Program-made: the position numbers and the translations under genes
Assembly (NCBI RefSeq): GCF_025961315.1
Contig: NZ_JAOQNK010000001.1
Location: forward strand, 4,278,001 to 4,342,000
From: Sphingobacterium kitahiroshimense
GTDB taxonomy: Bacteria; Bacteroidota; Bacteroidia; Sphingobacteriales; Sphingobacteriaceae
Length of the DNA: 64,000 nt
Direction: 5' to 3'
Part shown: positions 27,901-36,248 of the stretch, piece after piece
Layout: each line of letters opens with the position of its first letter
How positions within the stretch are numbered: the stretch's first letter is position 1
Notes under the pieces: generated by a model
Told to the model about the DNA's origin: nothing
The model's input: the letters and a program-made list of their open reading frames with translations, nothing else
Database searches by the model: none

Positions 27901-28369
27901 GAAGTTGATTTAACATGACAGTAAGGTCCTGCCGCACCTTACTTGTATTCATTTCAATCTTGTAAGCAGCATCTAAATTGAGTTCGTAAGTAAAGCTTCG
28001 AATCACTTTTTGCGAAAAACCATCAATGGTACTGATGGTAAAATGGCTATAATCATGTAAGATTTTACGATAAACACGATGTGCTTTTTCTTGAATTGAA
28101 GTCGTACTCCAATATGGAAATTGGGTCAACAATAAACGTCTATAATCATCGATTTTTCGGCTTTTGTCACCTTGTGCTAATCCTTTTAGAACAGATAAGA
28201 TCCTTTCCTTCATCTCAGCGGTCGCCTTATTAGTAAAAGTGACGGCCAATATTTCACGATAACTGTTTTCTTTTGAAAGTAATAAAGTCAGGTAATGGAC
28301 AGTTAAGCTGAATGTTTTGCCTGAACCAGCTGAGGCTTTTAATATTTTTAATGGCGCTATCGATGACAT
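24998..28369 (-). CDS. AddA-like UvrD-family helicase-nuclease subunit
   Basis: A 1123-residue superfamily 1A helicase with P-loop ASAGSGKT (residues 12-19), motif II FLFDEFQDTSR, EVTTVHKSKGL (motif V region), and a C-terminal nuclease segment VLDFKFTQSE near residue 1070. It unwinds DNA at double-strand ends together with the AddB-like subunit. I chose ATG 28369, close to the P-loop as in related proteins; an in-frame TTG at 28423 would add 18 residues. A -7 box lies at 28459-28466. It is divergent from rpsP. Confidence 0.88.
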   Translation of the reverse strand: MSSIAPLKILKASAGSGKTFSLTVHYLTLLLSKENSYREILAVTFTNKATAEMKERILSVLKGLAQGDKSRKIDDYRRLLLTQFPYWSTTSIQEKAHRVYRKILHDYSHFTISTIDGFSQKVIRSFTYELNLDAAYKIEMNTSKVRQDLTVMLNQLLDQRPDLLEWIIEYAEKKILNNENWNYRRELTNLANEIFSENFKEFDKHLLSQDSDKVFNTLNKEIENFTKIFLEAVHEEIKSFANTFKALNMDSADLKGKSRNPIYSLSNSKNNVFKQSTSKLQEIIGKYVELLDKEDAFLDGKKEVNYGLQQALLPILKNFKILQDKLSTYITYEAFQKNFYYLRLLKEMSDLLAQWRKENNAQLISDAQIQLNKLGLDQHGDPTFIWEKIGNRYQYFLFDEFQDTSRIQWKNYSPLLINALGNASGELSEHLIVGDVKQSIYRWRNGDWRILLEQAEKQVADAFHISNEQELQELVENGSLDVNYRSLPNIIHFNNYLFETVPDHIQQLLNEHIATNLTTEGQTWWQEMGYDHMINKAYDGASQKVPEAKVLDESQKGSITIKYFDVENNVRRNSQVENLTVSSLCEQIEEWITSGRYQANQIGILVRSNKQARLIIHELMNYRNEKQLHFEVISGDALALEANEGIQLLIETLKAFVFNTDKHILYKAKITHLYHIIQKEQNFNAEVWLKFKENDVLNLNEDLPKDLIENWENWQKLPLVHLVEKLIEVYSLTSLHNPHLPYILAFKDMIANFSANGERGINQFLTFWDEDGVKAVLPSSGKVDAIEVTTVHKSKGLAYDVVMIPFCSWTLDGMTNGNFWIDTEGTALEIIGKAPIKYTSSLGQSTLYQKYYEEMVFNYMDALNTFYVATTRAIEHLYISAPAFKQIVDKKTGEIMGMDVKNDLISDIVYQVLDSNNGAFTLTDNELHIDHVIRREKSTKIEVGKIALQQYPISKELDKAFDKSSQRTITSILLLDKASQYGVMAHEIMSIITSEDEIDGIINQYISEGIFTPSEKSAILHEVNQIWQHQQINKWLTGNFKIWNESAIITAKGETLRPDKVFTSEEETIVLDFKFTQSEALSHQKQVKQYVKTLEELGYKNVKGFLFYAKSNDLVEVIIQAKN

Positions 28370-28458
28370 GAATTCAATTTGATTTGGAAGGATGAAAATA
28401 CGCTTATTAATTTGAATAGACAAAATTGCTAATGCGTACGGAACCTTTAGAAATAAGG

Positions 28459-28466
28459 CAAAATTA
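28459..28466 (-). promoter_or_regulatory. -7 promoter box of the AddAB-like operon (TAATTTTG)
   Basis: A perfect TAnnTTTG on the minus strand, 90 nt before the chosen helicase ATG. It also allows the alternative TTG start at 28423. Confidence 0.5.
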
Positions 28467-28652
28467 CAAATTAATTCCCTATATAAATTTGTATCATCCA
28501 GATGGCATCTATGATTTGTTTCGTTGTAAGACTAAGACGGTGTGCATGAAATAATTTGGCCATAATGGTATATAATGACGCTTATTTGTCATCTTTCTTA
28601 TTCTGTGGAAGTTGACTTCTATTTTTAGTTTTTAACTTCCAATAATCCTTTG

Positions 28653-28660
28653 TATCTTTG
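28653..28660 (+). promoter_or_regulatory. -7 promoter box of rpsP (TATCTTTG)
   Basis: A perfect TAnnTTTG, 57 nt before the rpsP ATG, leaving a leader of about 50 nt. No TTTG is seen at -33. Confidence 0.6.
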
Positions 28661-28717
28661 CGTCCCCTCTTGCATGTAGCACGGGGGATATGTTGAATAC
28701 ATAAATAACACAAAAAC

Positions 28718-29239
28718 ATGGCAACTAAAATCAGATTGCAAAGACATGGTAAAAAAGGACGTCCTTTTTACCACCTAGTAGTAGCAGATGCACGTGCTCC
28801 ACGTGATGGTAAATTCATCGAACGTATTGGTTCTTACAACCCGAACACAAATCCAGCGACTATCGTTTTGGATTTTGACAAAGCTTTGGATTGGATGAAT
28901 AATGGTGCACAACCTACTGACACAGCTCGTACTATCCTTTCGGATAAAGGTGTTTTATACAAAAAACACTTATTAGGCGGTGTTAAAAAAGGTGCATTTG
29001 ATGAAGCAGCTGCTGAAGCTAAATTTGTAGCTTGGACTGAAGCTAATGATGCAAGAACTGCTGGTAAAAAAGACGGTTTAGCAACTACTAAAGCTGAAGC
29101 TAAGAAAATTGCATTAGCTGCTGAAGCTAAGAAAAAAGAAGAAAAAGCTGCTGCTATTGCCGCTAAAAATGCGCCAGTTGTAGAAGAAACTCCTGCTGAA
29201 GAAACTGAAGCTCCTGCTGCAGAAGAAACTGAAGGTTAA
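28718..29239 (+). CDS. rpsP: 30S ribosomal protein S16 with long acidic/alanine tail
   Basis: A 173-residue S16. The conserved core (residues 1-85) includes MATKIRLQRHGKKGRPFYH and ERIGSYNP. The remainder is an Ala/Glu/Lys-rich extension ending in a low-complexity acidic tail (EETEAPAAEETEG). E. coli S16 is only 82 residues; long tails are common in Bacteroidota. The core binds 16S rRNA early in 30S assembly. It precedes rimM but has its own terminator. Confidence 0.97.
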   Translation: MATKIRLQRHGKKGRPFYHLVVADARAPRDGKFIERIGSYNPNTNPATIVLDFDKALDWMNNGAQPTDTARTILSDKGVLYKKHLLGGVKKGAFDEAAAEAKFVAWTEANDARTAGKKDGLATTKAEAKKIALAAEAKKKEEKAAAIAAKNAPVVEETPAEETEAPAAEETEG

Positions 29240-29262
29240 TTTTTCTTTCATACAGTATCAAG

Positions 29263-29295
29263 AAAGCCGGTTCAATTTTGATCCGGCTTTTTTTT
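29263..29295 (+). terminator. Terminator after rpsP
   Basis: Arms AAAGCCGG / CCGGCTTT around a 12-nt loop followed by T9. It lies 23 nt after the stop, separating rpsP from rimM. Confidence 0.85.
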
Positions 29296-29347
29296 AAGAA
29301 TGTAGTTGCTATACCTACGAAGTACTGTATTTATATATTTATATTTT

Positions 29348-29355
29348 TAAATTTG
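29348..29355 (+). promoter_or_regulatory. -7 promoter box of rimM (TAAATTTG)
   Basis: A perfect TAnnTTTG 17 nt before the rimM ATG and downstream of the rpsP terminator, so rimM has its own promoter with a leader of only about 10 nt. Confidence 0.6.
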
Positions 29356-29372
29356 CACTTTCAAATTAGAAC

Positions 29373-29900
29373 ATGACCATAGAAGAAAGTTTTTACATCG
29401 GTTATATTAGCAAAACACGTGGATTAAAAGGTGAGCTTCAGCTTTTTTTTGAATTTGAAGATTATCAAGATTTAGACTTTGATGTTTTATTTGCTGAAGT
29501 GAATAAAAAATTAGTGCCTTACTTTGTCGACAATATCAAATACCAATCAAATAGTACAGCCTATTTAAATTTAGAAGACGTCGATCATATTGATAAAGCA
29601 CAACCTTTAGTGCGTAAGAAAATATACCTTCCAAATGATAAAATGCCAGAGCGTGATCCTGATGATTTTAGATATACGGATTTAATTGGATACTTGGTGA
29701 TTGATGAAGTTCATGGAGAATTAGGAGAGATTAAACATGTACAGGAAATGCCTCAGCAATTTATAGCAACAGTAGACTTTAATGGAAAAGAATTGATGTT
29801 CCCATTAAATGACGATCTTATGCTAGGAATTGATTCAGAGGATAAAGTTTTAGAGGTTGATTTACCAGATGGATTGGTTGAGCTATATAAGGAGATTTAA
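29373..29900 (+). CDS. rimM: Ribosome maturation factor RimM
   Basis: A 175-residue 16S rRNA-processing factor that helps mature the 30S head. The N-terminal RimM domain is seen in YIGYISKTRGLKGELQL, and the C-terminal PRC-barrel from FRYTDLIGYLVIDE to LPDGLVELY. S16 and RimM are partner genes in most bacteria; the usual next gene trmD is not here. Confidence 0.96.
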   Translation: MTIEESFYIGYISKTRGLKGELQLFFEFEDYQDLDFDVLFAEVNKKLVPYFVDNIKYQSNSTAYLNLEDVDHIDKAQPLVRKKIYLPNDKMPERDPDDFRYTDLIGYLVIDEVHGELGEIKHVQEMPQQFIATVDFNGKELMFPLNDDLMLGIDSEDKVLEVDLPDGLVELYKEI

Positions 29901-29925
29901 AGTCTTCACGATATACAGATTAATA

Positions 29926-29967
29926 AAAAGGAGTTACTGTAGTTATATGCAGTAACTCTTTTTTATT
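29926..29967 (+). terminator. Terminator after rimM
   Basis: Arms AAAAAGGAGTTACTG / CAGTAACTCTTTTT around a 10-nt loop with a T-run, 25 nt after the stop. Confidence 0.88.
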
Positions 29968-30068
29968 TAAAGAAATCCATTTTAATAAACGTTTTATTGG
30001 GGCATTTTTTTAGGCATGACCTTAATATTATTTTGATTATAAATTTCTATTGCCGATATTAGCCGATG

Positions 30069-30170
30069 CTTATAGAGAAAGGCCGAGGGAATAGACCCAA
30101 TGAAGCCTTAGCAACCTGTTATTTTATAAGGTGCTACATTCTACCCCAACTCAGAGCTGGGAAAGATAAG
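30069..30170 (+). ncRNA. SAM-I (S-box) riboswitch upstream of metF
   Basis: The sequence shows the SAM-I core in order: P1 5' strand CTTAT (30069-30073), GAGAAAGG, GAGGGA..GACCCAATGAA, GCCTTAGCAACC, then AAGGTGCTA, and the closing P1 3' strand GATAAG (30165-30170). The family binds S-adenosylmethionine and shuts off methionine genes when it is abundant. metF follows 63 nt after. The stretch to the ATG holds only a 5-bp hairpin (30176-30189) without a T-run, so the switch may act on translation rather than by termination. Confidence 0.92.
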
Positions 30171-30232
30171 TTGAAACAAGTCCACTTGTGCATTTCGATG
30201 TAAGCCAACCAAAATCACTTTAAAAAATATTA

Positions 30233-31189
30233 ATGAAAATCGTTGATCATATCAGTAATGCCAAAGGAAAAACTTTGTTTTCTTTTGAACTGTTGCCACC
30301 AGCTAAGGGGCAAGGTATCCAAAGTATTTTTAAAACAATGGATGCACTTATGGAATTCAAGCCTCCCTTTATCGATGTGACTTATCATAGAGAAGACTAC
30401 ATGTATAAGAAGCACGAGAGCGGTTTATTAGAACGTGTGGCTTATCGTAAACGTCCAGGGACTGTTGCAATTTGTGCCGCTATTATGAATAAGTATAAAG
30501 TGGATGCTGTACCACATCTTATCTGTGGTGGTTTCACAAAAGAGGAAACTGAAAATGCTTTGATAGATTTGAACTTCTTGGGTATTGACAATGTGCTCGT
30601 ATTGAGAGGTGATGCAAGAAAAGGCGATCCTGATTTCATACCAACAGAAGGTGGTCATGCATTTGCAACAGATCTTTTACAGCAGGTTGCCGATATGAAC
30701 CAAGGACAGTACTTACATGAGGATATTGCGATTTCAGAAAAGACCAACTTTTGTATTGGCGTTGCAGGATATCCTGAAAAACACTTCGAAGCGCCAAATT
30801 TTAATACCGATTTTAAATGGTTAAAAAAGAAGGTTGAGATGGGGGCTGAGTTTATTGTTACACAAATGTTCTTTAATGTTGAAAAATATAAAGAGTTTGT
30901 CAATAAGTGCAGGGAAAATGATATTCATATTCCAATTATACCAGGTTTAAAACCATTGACAACAAAAAAACAACTGATTACGCTTCCGAAAATTTTTCAT
31001 TTGGATATTCCAGAGGAATTGAGTGAAGCAGTATCCGGATGTAAAAATAATGCAGACGTGAGACAAGTCGGAGAAGAGTGGTTGGTACAACAATGTAAAG
31101 AATTAATTGACTTTGGTGCGCCAGTTTTACATTTTTATACCATGAGTAATCCTGGACCGACTAAAAGTATTGTAGAAAAGTTATTCTAA
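30233..31189 (+). CDS. metF: Methylenetetrahydrofolate reductase
   Basis: A 318-residue FAD-dependent reductase making 5-methyl-THF for methionine synthesis. Typical segments are FSFELLPPAKG near the N-terminus, FIDVTYHRED, the region VPHLICGGFTKEE, LRGDARKGD, and IGVAGYPEKH with QMFFNVEKY. It is under a SAM-I riboswitch and is monocistronic, with a terminator at 31204. No metH or other methionine gene lies next to it. Confidence 0.96.
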   Translation: MKIVDHISNAKGKTLFSFELLPPAKGQGIQSIFKTMDALMEFKPPFIDVTYHREDYMYKKHESGLLERVAYRKRPGTVAICAAIMNKYKVDAVPHLICGGFTKEETENALIDLNFLGIDNVLVLRGDARKGDPDFIPTEGGHAFATDLLQQVADMNQGQYLHEDIAISEKTNFCIGVAGYPEKHFEAPNFNTDFKWLKKKVEMGAEFIVTQMFFNVEKYKEFVNKCRENDIHIPIIPGLKPLTTKKQLITLPKIFHLDIPEELSEAVSGCKNNADVRQVGEEWLVQQCKELIDFGAPVLHFYTMSNPGPTKSIVEKLF

Positions 31190-31203
31190 GACTTATATCG
31201 TAT

Positions 31204-31240
31204 AAAAAAGCCTGCTATCACATTATAGCAGGCTTTTTTA
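31204..31240 (+). terminator. Terminator after metF
   Basis: Perfect arms AAAAAGCCTGCTAT / ATAGCAGGCTTTTT around a 6-nt loop, followed by T-rich sequence, 15 nt after the stop. Confidence 0.92.
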
Positions 31241-31355
31241 TGCGTTTCGATTTTTGTTAAAAAAAGTTAATCACCCTCAAATGAAATCTCTTTTTATTAT
31301 ATTTAATTGAAAATTAATTTGATTTATCAAATAATCAATTAAACCTGAATCATTC

Positions 31356-34300
31356 ATGGATTATAAGAAAGTAAACAACGTGTTAGGTTGGCTATGTGCC
31401 ATCATAGCAACATCCGTTTTCATTATCACAGCAGAGCGAACAACAAGCTGGTGGGATACTGGTGAATTTATTGCATCAGCATATAAACTTCAGATTGTTC
31501 ATCAGCCTGGAGCACCTTTGTTTCTAATGTTGCAGAATATATTTTCAAATTTTGCTTTAGGAAATTTAGCTCAGATTGCATTTTGGATGAATGTGGGTTC
31601 TGCTATATGCAGTGGTTTGACAGTTATGTTTTTGTTTTGGACCATAACAGCATTAGCAAGAAAAATTATCCAATCTGATCATCAATCCAATGATAAAAAT
31701 CACCTGATTAAAATAATGGGAGCAGGCATGGTGGGAGCTTTAGCTTACAGTTTCTCCGATACATTCTGGTATTCAGCAGTAGAATCTGAAGTTTATGCGA
31801 TGTCATCCTTATGTACAGCAGTCGTATTCTGGGCAATTCTAAAATGGGAAGCCCGTGCAAATAAACCGCATGCAGATCGTTGGCTTATTGTCATCGCTTA
31901 TATTATTGGACTTTCAATAGGAGTTCATTTATTGAATCTATTAGTTATTCCAGCGATAGCACTTATTATTTATTTTAAGAAAACTGATCGTACAACGTTT
32001 TGGGGAATTAGTAAAGCATTGTTTATTGGACTAGGAATATTGGCCATTATTCTGTGGGGAATAATCCAGTACCTTATTAAATTTGCTGCCAAGTTTGATT
32101 TGTTTTTTGTCAATACACTTGGATTAGGATTTGGCTCGGGCATATTCGTTTTTATCATAATGATCTTATCGGCATTAGTTTATGGCATATATTACTCCAT
32201 AAGAAAAGGAAAAGTTATTTTGAATACAGCGATTTTGGCAACTTGTTTTATTTTATTAGGATATAGCTCTTTCACTATGGTATTGCTAAGGGCTAATGCT
32301 AACCCTTCCTTAAATAATAATGATCCTGAAAACGTATTTTCTTTCTTGGGTTATTTAAGTAGAGAACAGTATGAATCAGAGCCACTCATAAAAGGGCAAT
32401 ATTTTGATGCAAATCCCATAGGTATCAATGAACGTATTGATTATAGAAAAGACAACCACCAGTATACTTCAATAAAAAGAGCCGCAAGTTATCAATTTGA
32501 TAGAGAAACCATTTTCCCAAGGATTTACAGTCAAAAACCCTATCATCAATATTTTTATAAAGGTTATTTAGGTATTGAAGAAGGAAGAAAAGCAAATTTT
32601 GCTGACAACTTGAAATTCTTCTTTAACTATCAAGTGGGGCATATGTATGCACGTTATTTCCTGTGGAACTTTGTTGGAAGGCAAAATGATCAGCAGGGAC
32701 ACGGTTCTTTAACAGAAGGAAATTGGTTATCAGGGATTAAGGCTATCGACAATTTACATGTAGGTGGACAATCTAAATTATCGGATGAAATGATCCATAA
32801 TCCATCTCGGAATACCTATTTTTTCCTTCCGCTAATAATTGGATTCGCAGGTGCACTATGGCATTTTAAACGTAACAAGAAAGATGCAACTGTTGTTAGT
32901 CTCTTATTTATGTTTACAGGATTGGCCATCGTTATCTATTTAAATCAATCTCCTTTGCAACCACGTGAACGTGATTATGCTTATGCAGGATCATTTTATG
33001 CTTTCGCAATCTGGATTGGATTAGGTGTATTTGCTATTTCTGAATTTTTTAAAAAATATATTAATGAAAGAAATGCAAATCTGCTTGCTACATCATTATG
33101 TCTCATAGCTGGCCCATTGATTCTTATTAGTCAAAATTGGGATGATCATAATCGATCGGAGAAATCGTTAGCTCGGGATATGGCGAAAAATTATTTAGAA
33201 ACCTGTGCTCCCAATGCGATCCTGTTTACTTACGGTGATCATGATACTTTTCCGCTATGGTATTTACAAGAAGTAGAAGGTGTTCGGCGGGATGTTAGAA
33301 TAGTGGTGATCAGTTATTTGACTTCTGACTGGTATTTCCGCCAGGTGAAAAATGGTACCTATCAGGCCGCAGGATTGCCGATCACGATACCGAATGAAAA
33401 GGTGGCAAAAGGCCTTCGAGAATCTTTGCCTTACCATGATCTGAATTTAGCAGGATCTACAGATATAAACTTGTTGTTGGATTTTTTATTATCAGATAGT
33501 AATGATAACAAACTTCAAATGAGAGACGGACAATATGAAAACTTTCTGCCAACAAAAAGCTTGAAGCTTGCCGTGAATAAGGAAGATGTCATTAGAAATA
33601 AAGTCGTACCTCAAGAATGGGAAAGTGAGATCCCAAAACAAATGGAGTGGACTTTTGGTAATGATTACGTCACCCGCGCAGATCTAGGCTTGATGTCTGT
33701 TCTTGTGAATAATAATTGGAAAAGACCAATTTATTTTTCAGGAATGGTACCCGCTGAAAGTTTGATGGGATTGGATAAATACATGGTAAATGAAGGGTTT
33801 GCCAAACGGTTGATGCCTATAGAAGCAAAGCTTGAAAAAGGGGAGTCTCTAATTAATGTCGATAAATTATATAAAAATATTGTTGATAAATACGCTTGGG
33901 GAAACATACATCAAGCAACTTACCTTGATACGGATTCCTTCCGTTTTGCAGGTATGTATGCAGAGGAGATTTTCGGGAAAGCAGCGCGAACCCTATTGGC
34001 AAAAGGGGAGACCGAAAAAGCAAGACAAGTGGCAGTAAAAGCATTTAATGAATTACCCCAAAGACTATATAGCATGTCTGATGTGACGAGTTATGGGGAT
34101 GTTATTGATACGCTTTATAAAACTGGAGAAATAAAATTTGCAAACCAGCTGGTTGATCGTAATATGAAATTTTTAACAGAGCATATGGATTATTATCAAC
34201 AACTAGCTATTGACAAACCTGAAAACGGGTTGGAAGTTCAAAATATAAGGATGGCTCTTGACTCGGTCGATCTATATGAACGTATACTTTCTAATACAAA

Positions 34301-34370
34301 AGAAAAGGACCGATATGCATATATTGCTGAGCTGAGCAATAAATATAAAAAGATGTATCTATCAGAATGA
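31356..34370 (+). CDS. DUF2723 (TMEM260-like) multi-pass membrane protein
   Basis: A 1004-residue protein. The first 590 residues carry about a dozen membrane helices, with the family start ITAERTTSWWDTGEFIASAYKLQIVHQPGAPLF split by an acidic Asp-Thr-Gly-Glu-Phe motif and HQPGAP. The C-terminal 400 residues are soluble (YGDHDTFPLWYLQEVEG, then TPR-like helices). DUF2723 belongs to the GT-C-like superfamily; human TMEM260 is a protein O-mannosyltransferase. A glycosyltransferase role here is inference from that family. It is monocistronic and convergent with glnS. Confidence 0.85.
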   Translation: MDYKKVNNVLGWLCAIIATSVFIITAERTTSWWDTGEFIASAYKLQIVHQPGAPLFLMLQNIFSNFALGNLAQIAFWMNVGSAICSGLTVMFLFWTITALARKIIQSDHQSNDKNHLIKIMGAGMVGALAYSFSDTFWYSAVESEVYAMSSLCTAVVFWAILKWEARANKPHADRWLIVIAYIIGLSIGVHLLNLLVIPAIALIIYFKKTDRTTFWGISKALFIGLGILAIILWGIIQYLIKFAAKFDLFFVNTLGLGFGSGIFVFIIMILSALVYGIYYSIRKGKVILNTAILATCFILLGYSSFTMVLLRANANPSLNNNDPENVFSFLGYLSREQYESEPLIKGQYFDANPIGINERIDYRKDNHQYTSIKRAASYQFDRETIFPRIYSQKPYHQYFYKGYLGIEEGRKANFADNLKFFFNYQVGHMYARYFLWNFVGRQNDQQGHGSLTEGNWLSGIKAIDNLHVGGQSKLSDEMIHNPSRNTYFFLPLIIGFAGALWHFKRNKKDATVVSLLFMFTGLAIVIYLNQSPLQPRERDYAYAGSFYAFAIWIGLGVFAISEFFKKYINERNANLLATSLCLIAGPLILISQNWDDHNRSEKSLARDMAKNYLETCAPNAILFTYGDHDTFPLWYLQEVEGVRRDVRIVVISYLTSDWYFRQVKNGTYQAAGLPITIPNEKVAKGLRESLPYHDLNLAGSTDINLLLDFLLSDSNDNKLQMRDGQYENFLPTKSLKLAVNKEDVIRNKVVPQEWESEIPKQMEWTFGNDYVTRADLGLMSVLVNNNWKRPIYFSGMVPAESLMGLDKYMVNEGFAKRLMPIEAKLEKGESLINVDKLYKNIVDKYAWGNIHQATYLDTDSFRFAGMYAEEIFGKAARTLLAKGETEKARQVAVKAFNELPQRLYSMSDVTSYGDVIDTLYKTGEIKFANQLVDRNMKFLTEHMDYYQQLAIDKPENGLEVQNIRMALDSVDLYERILSNTKEKDRYAYIAELSNKYKKMYLSE

Positions 34371-34376
34371 TATATT

Positions 34377-34407
34377 AAAAAAAGGGAAGCAGCTGCTTCC
34401 CTTTTTT
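34377..34407. terminator. Bidirectional terminator between DUF2723 and glnS
   Basis: A near-continuous palindrome, AAAAAAGGGAAGC with its complement, centred on AGCT, flanked by A and T runs. It serves both convergent genes. Confidence 0.9.
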
Positions 34408-34420
34408 GTTAATATTAATA

Positions 34421-36088
34421 TTATCCTTTTTTAACTTCCTTGGCCCAAGAGTCTTTTAGTCCGACCGTACGGTTGAAAACCAAGTGATCTGGTTTAGAAG
34501 ATGTATCTAAAGTGAAATACCCTAAACGGATAAACTGATAACCTTTTCCAGGGATTGCATTTAACAAATCAGGTTCAATAAATGCTTTGCTGATTTTTAA
34601 ACTATCTGGATTAATCGATTCTTTGAAGTTTTCTGAAGCAGCAGGATTCTCGTCGTTAAATAAACGATCGTACAATCTGATTTCTGTTTCTTTAGCATGT
34701 GGCACAGAAACCCAGTGAATAGTTCCTTTAACTTTCATTCCTGAAGTATCTTCGCCAGATTTTGAATTGGGCACATAAGTACAGTGTACTTCTGTTACTT
34801 GACCATTTGCATCTTTAACGAAATCATGACAGGTTACTATATATGCATTTTTTAGACGCACAGAAAGGCCAGGACCTAAACGGAAAAATTTCTTTGGAGC
34901 ATCTTCCATAAAGTCATCACGTTCAATCCATAATTCATTTGAAAAAGGAATCATACGAGAACCTTCACCACCCTCAACTTCTGGGTTGTTTTCACCATGT
35001 AGTTCTTCAATGTGGTCAGAAGGAAGGTTTGTGATCACTAATTTAATAGGGTCTAGCACAGCCATTCTTCTCCATGCTGTTTTATTCAGATCCTCACGAA
35101 TACAGAATTCCAACAGACTCACATCAATCATATTTTCGCGTTTAGCGACGCCGATCTTATCACAGAAAGTACGGATACTTGCTGGAGTATAACCTCTTCT
35201 GCGTAAACCTGAAATAGTAGGCATACGTGGATCATCCCAACTTTCTACAAATTTATCATTTACCAATTGTAAAAGCTTACGCTTACTCATAACGGTGTAG
35301 GTCATGTTTAAACGTGCAAATTCATATTGCTTTGAAGGATAGATTTCTAGTTTTTCAATACACCAGTCGTACAATGCACGATGTGGAATAAATTCTAACG
35401 TACAGATAGAATGTGTGATTTTTTCGATAGAATCGGATTGTCCATGTGCAAAATCGTACATGGGATAAATACACCATTTATTTCCAGTTCGGTGGTGATG
35501 CGCGTGTTTGATGCGGTATAACAACGGATCACGTAAGTGCATATTTGGATTTGCAAGATCTATCTTAGCACGTAACACTTTTTCACCATCTTGGTATTTA
35601 CCATCTTTCATTTCTTGAAAAAGAACCAAATTCTCTTCAATGCTACGACTGCGATTAGGAGTTGGAACTCCAGGTTCAGTTGGCGTACCTTTGGCTGCTG
35701 CAATTTCTTCGGCAGTACTATCATCTACATAAGCCAAATCTTTTTTGATGAGGTCTACAGCATATTGATAAAGGGTGTCAAAATAATCAGAAGTATATAA
35801 TTCCTGTGCCCAGTTGAAGCCAAGCCATTGAATGTCGTTTTTAATACTTTCAACGTACTCCGTATCTTCTGTCACGGGGTTAGTATCGTCAAAACGTAAG
35901 TTGGTCTGGCCATTGTATTTTTGCCCTAAACCGAAGTTTAGGCAAATAGATTTTGCATGACCGATGTGAAGATAGCCGTTAGGCTCGGGAGGGAAACGTG
36001 TCAATACACGCCCATCATGGGTCCCATTACGAAGATCTGCTTCGATAATTTCTTCAATAAAATTTAATGATTTCTCCTCGTTTATCAT
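34421..36088 (-). CDS. glnS: Glutamine--tRNA ligase
   Basis: A 555-residue class I synthetase that charges tRNA-Gln directly. The HIGH motif is in FPPEPNGYLHIGHAKSI, the KMSKS-like loop in VMSKRKLLQL, and the C-terminal anticodon-binding beta-barrels follow. Direct charging means the amidotransferase route for Gln-tRNA is not needed. The only -7 box (36093-36100) ends 4 nt before the ATG, predicting a leaderless mRNA as for gltX. Confidence 0.98.
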   Translation of the reverse strand: MINEEKSLNFIEEIIEADLRNGTHDGRVLTRFPPEPNGYLHIGHAKSICLNFGLGQKYNGQTNLRFDDTNPVTEDTEYVESIKNDIQWLGFNWAQELYTSDYFDTLYQYAVDLIKKDLAYVDDSTAEEIAAAKGTPTEPGVPTPNRSRSIEENLVLFQEMKDGKYQDGEKVLRAKIDLANPNMHLRDPLLYRIKHAHHHRTGNKWCIYPMYDFAHGQSDSIEKITHSICTLEFIPHRALYDWCIEKLEIYPSKQYEFARLNMTYTVMSKRKLLQLVNDKFVESWDDPRMPTISGLRRRGYTPASIRTFCDKIGVAKRENMIDVSLLEFCIREDLNKTAWRRMAVLDPIKLVITNLPSDHIEELHGENNPEVEGGEGSRMIPFSNELWIERDDFMEDAPKKFFRLGPGLSVRLKNAYIVTCHDFVKDANGQVTEVHCTYVPNSKSGEDTSGMKVKGTIHWVSVPHAKETEIRLYDRLFNDENPAASENFKESINPDSLKISKAFIEPDLLNAIPGKGYQFIRLGYFTLDTSSKPDHLVFNRTVGLKDSWAKEVKKG

Positions 36089-36092
36089 AATA

Positions 36093-36100
36093 CAAAGTTA
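36093..36100 (-). promoter_or_regulatory. -7 promoter box of glnS (TAACTTTG)
   Basis: A perfect TAnnTTTG on the minus strand; 4 nt separate it from the ATG at 36088, the same spacing as in gltX. Transcription would start at or next to the A of the ATG. Confidence 0.6.
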
Positions 36101-36217
36101 AGTATTACTTCGAATTATCCGTAGTAGTTCTTACATTTTAAAGTAAGTTGTTTCGAAAGAAAAATGAGTGAGTTGTAACGGAGAGAAGAGATGCTGTAAA
36201 GAACTGTTTTTAATAGT

Positions 36218-36243
36218 AAAAGGATCGGTTGCCCGATCCTTTT
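36218..36243 (-). terminator. Terminator of the SulP-carbonic anhydrase operon
   Basis: Arms AAAGGATCGG / CCGATCCTTT around a short loop, 6 nt past the carbonic anhydrase stop on the minus strand, followed by TTTTAC. Confidence 0.75.
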
Positions 36244-36248
36244 ATATG

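Larger units (their letters stand above)
28370..28717. other. Divergent promoter region, addA-like / rpsP (348 bp)
   Basis: Between the AddA-like start and rpsP. It holds two opposite -7 boxes: 28459-28466 on the minus strand (TAATTTTG, for the helicase) and 28653-28660 on the plus strand (TATCTTTG, for rpsP). I see no small gene, tRNA or terminator hairpin. Confidence 0.6.
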
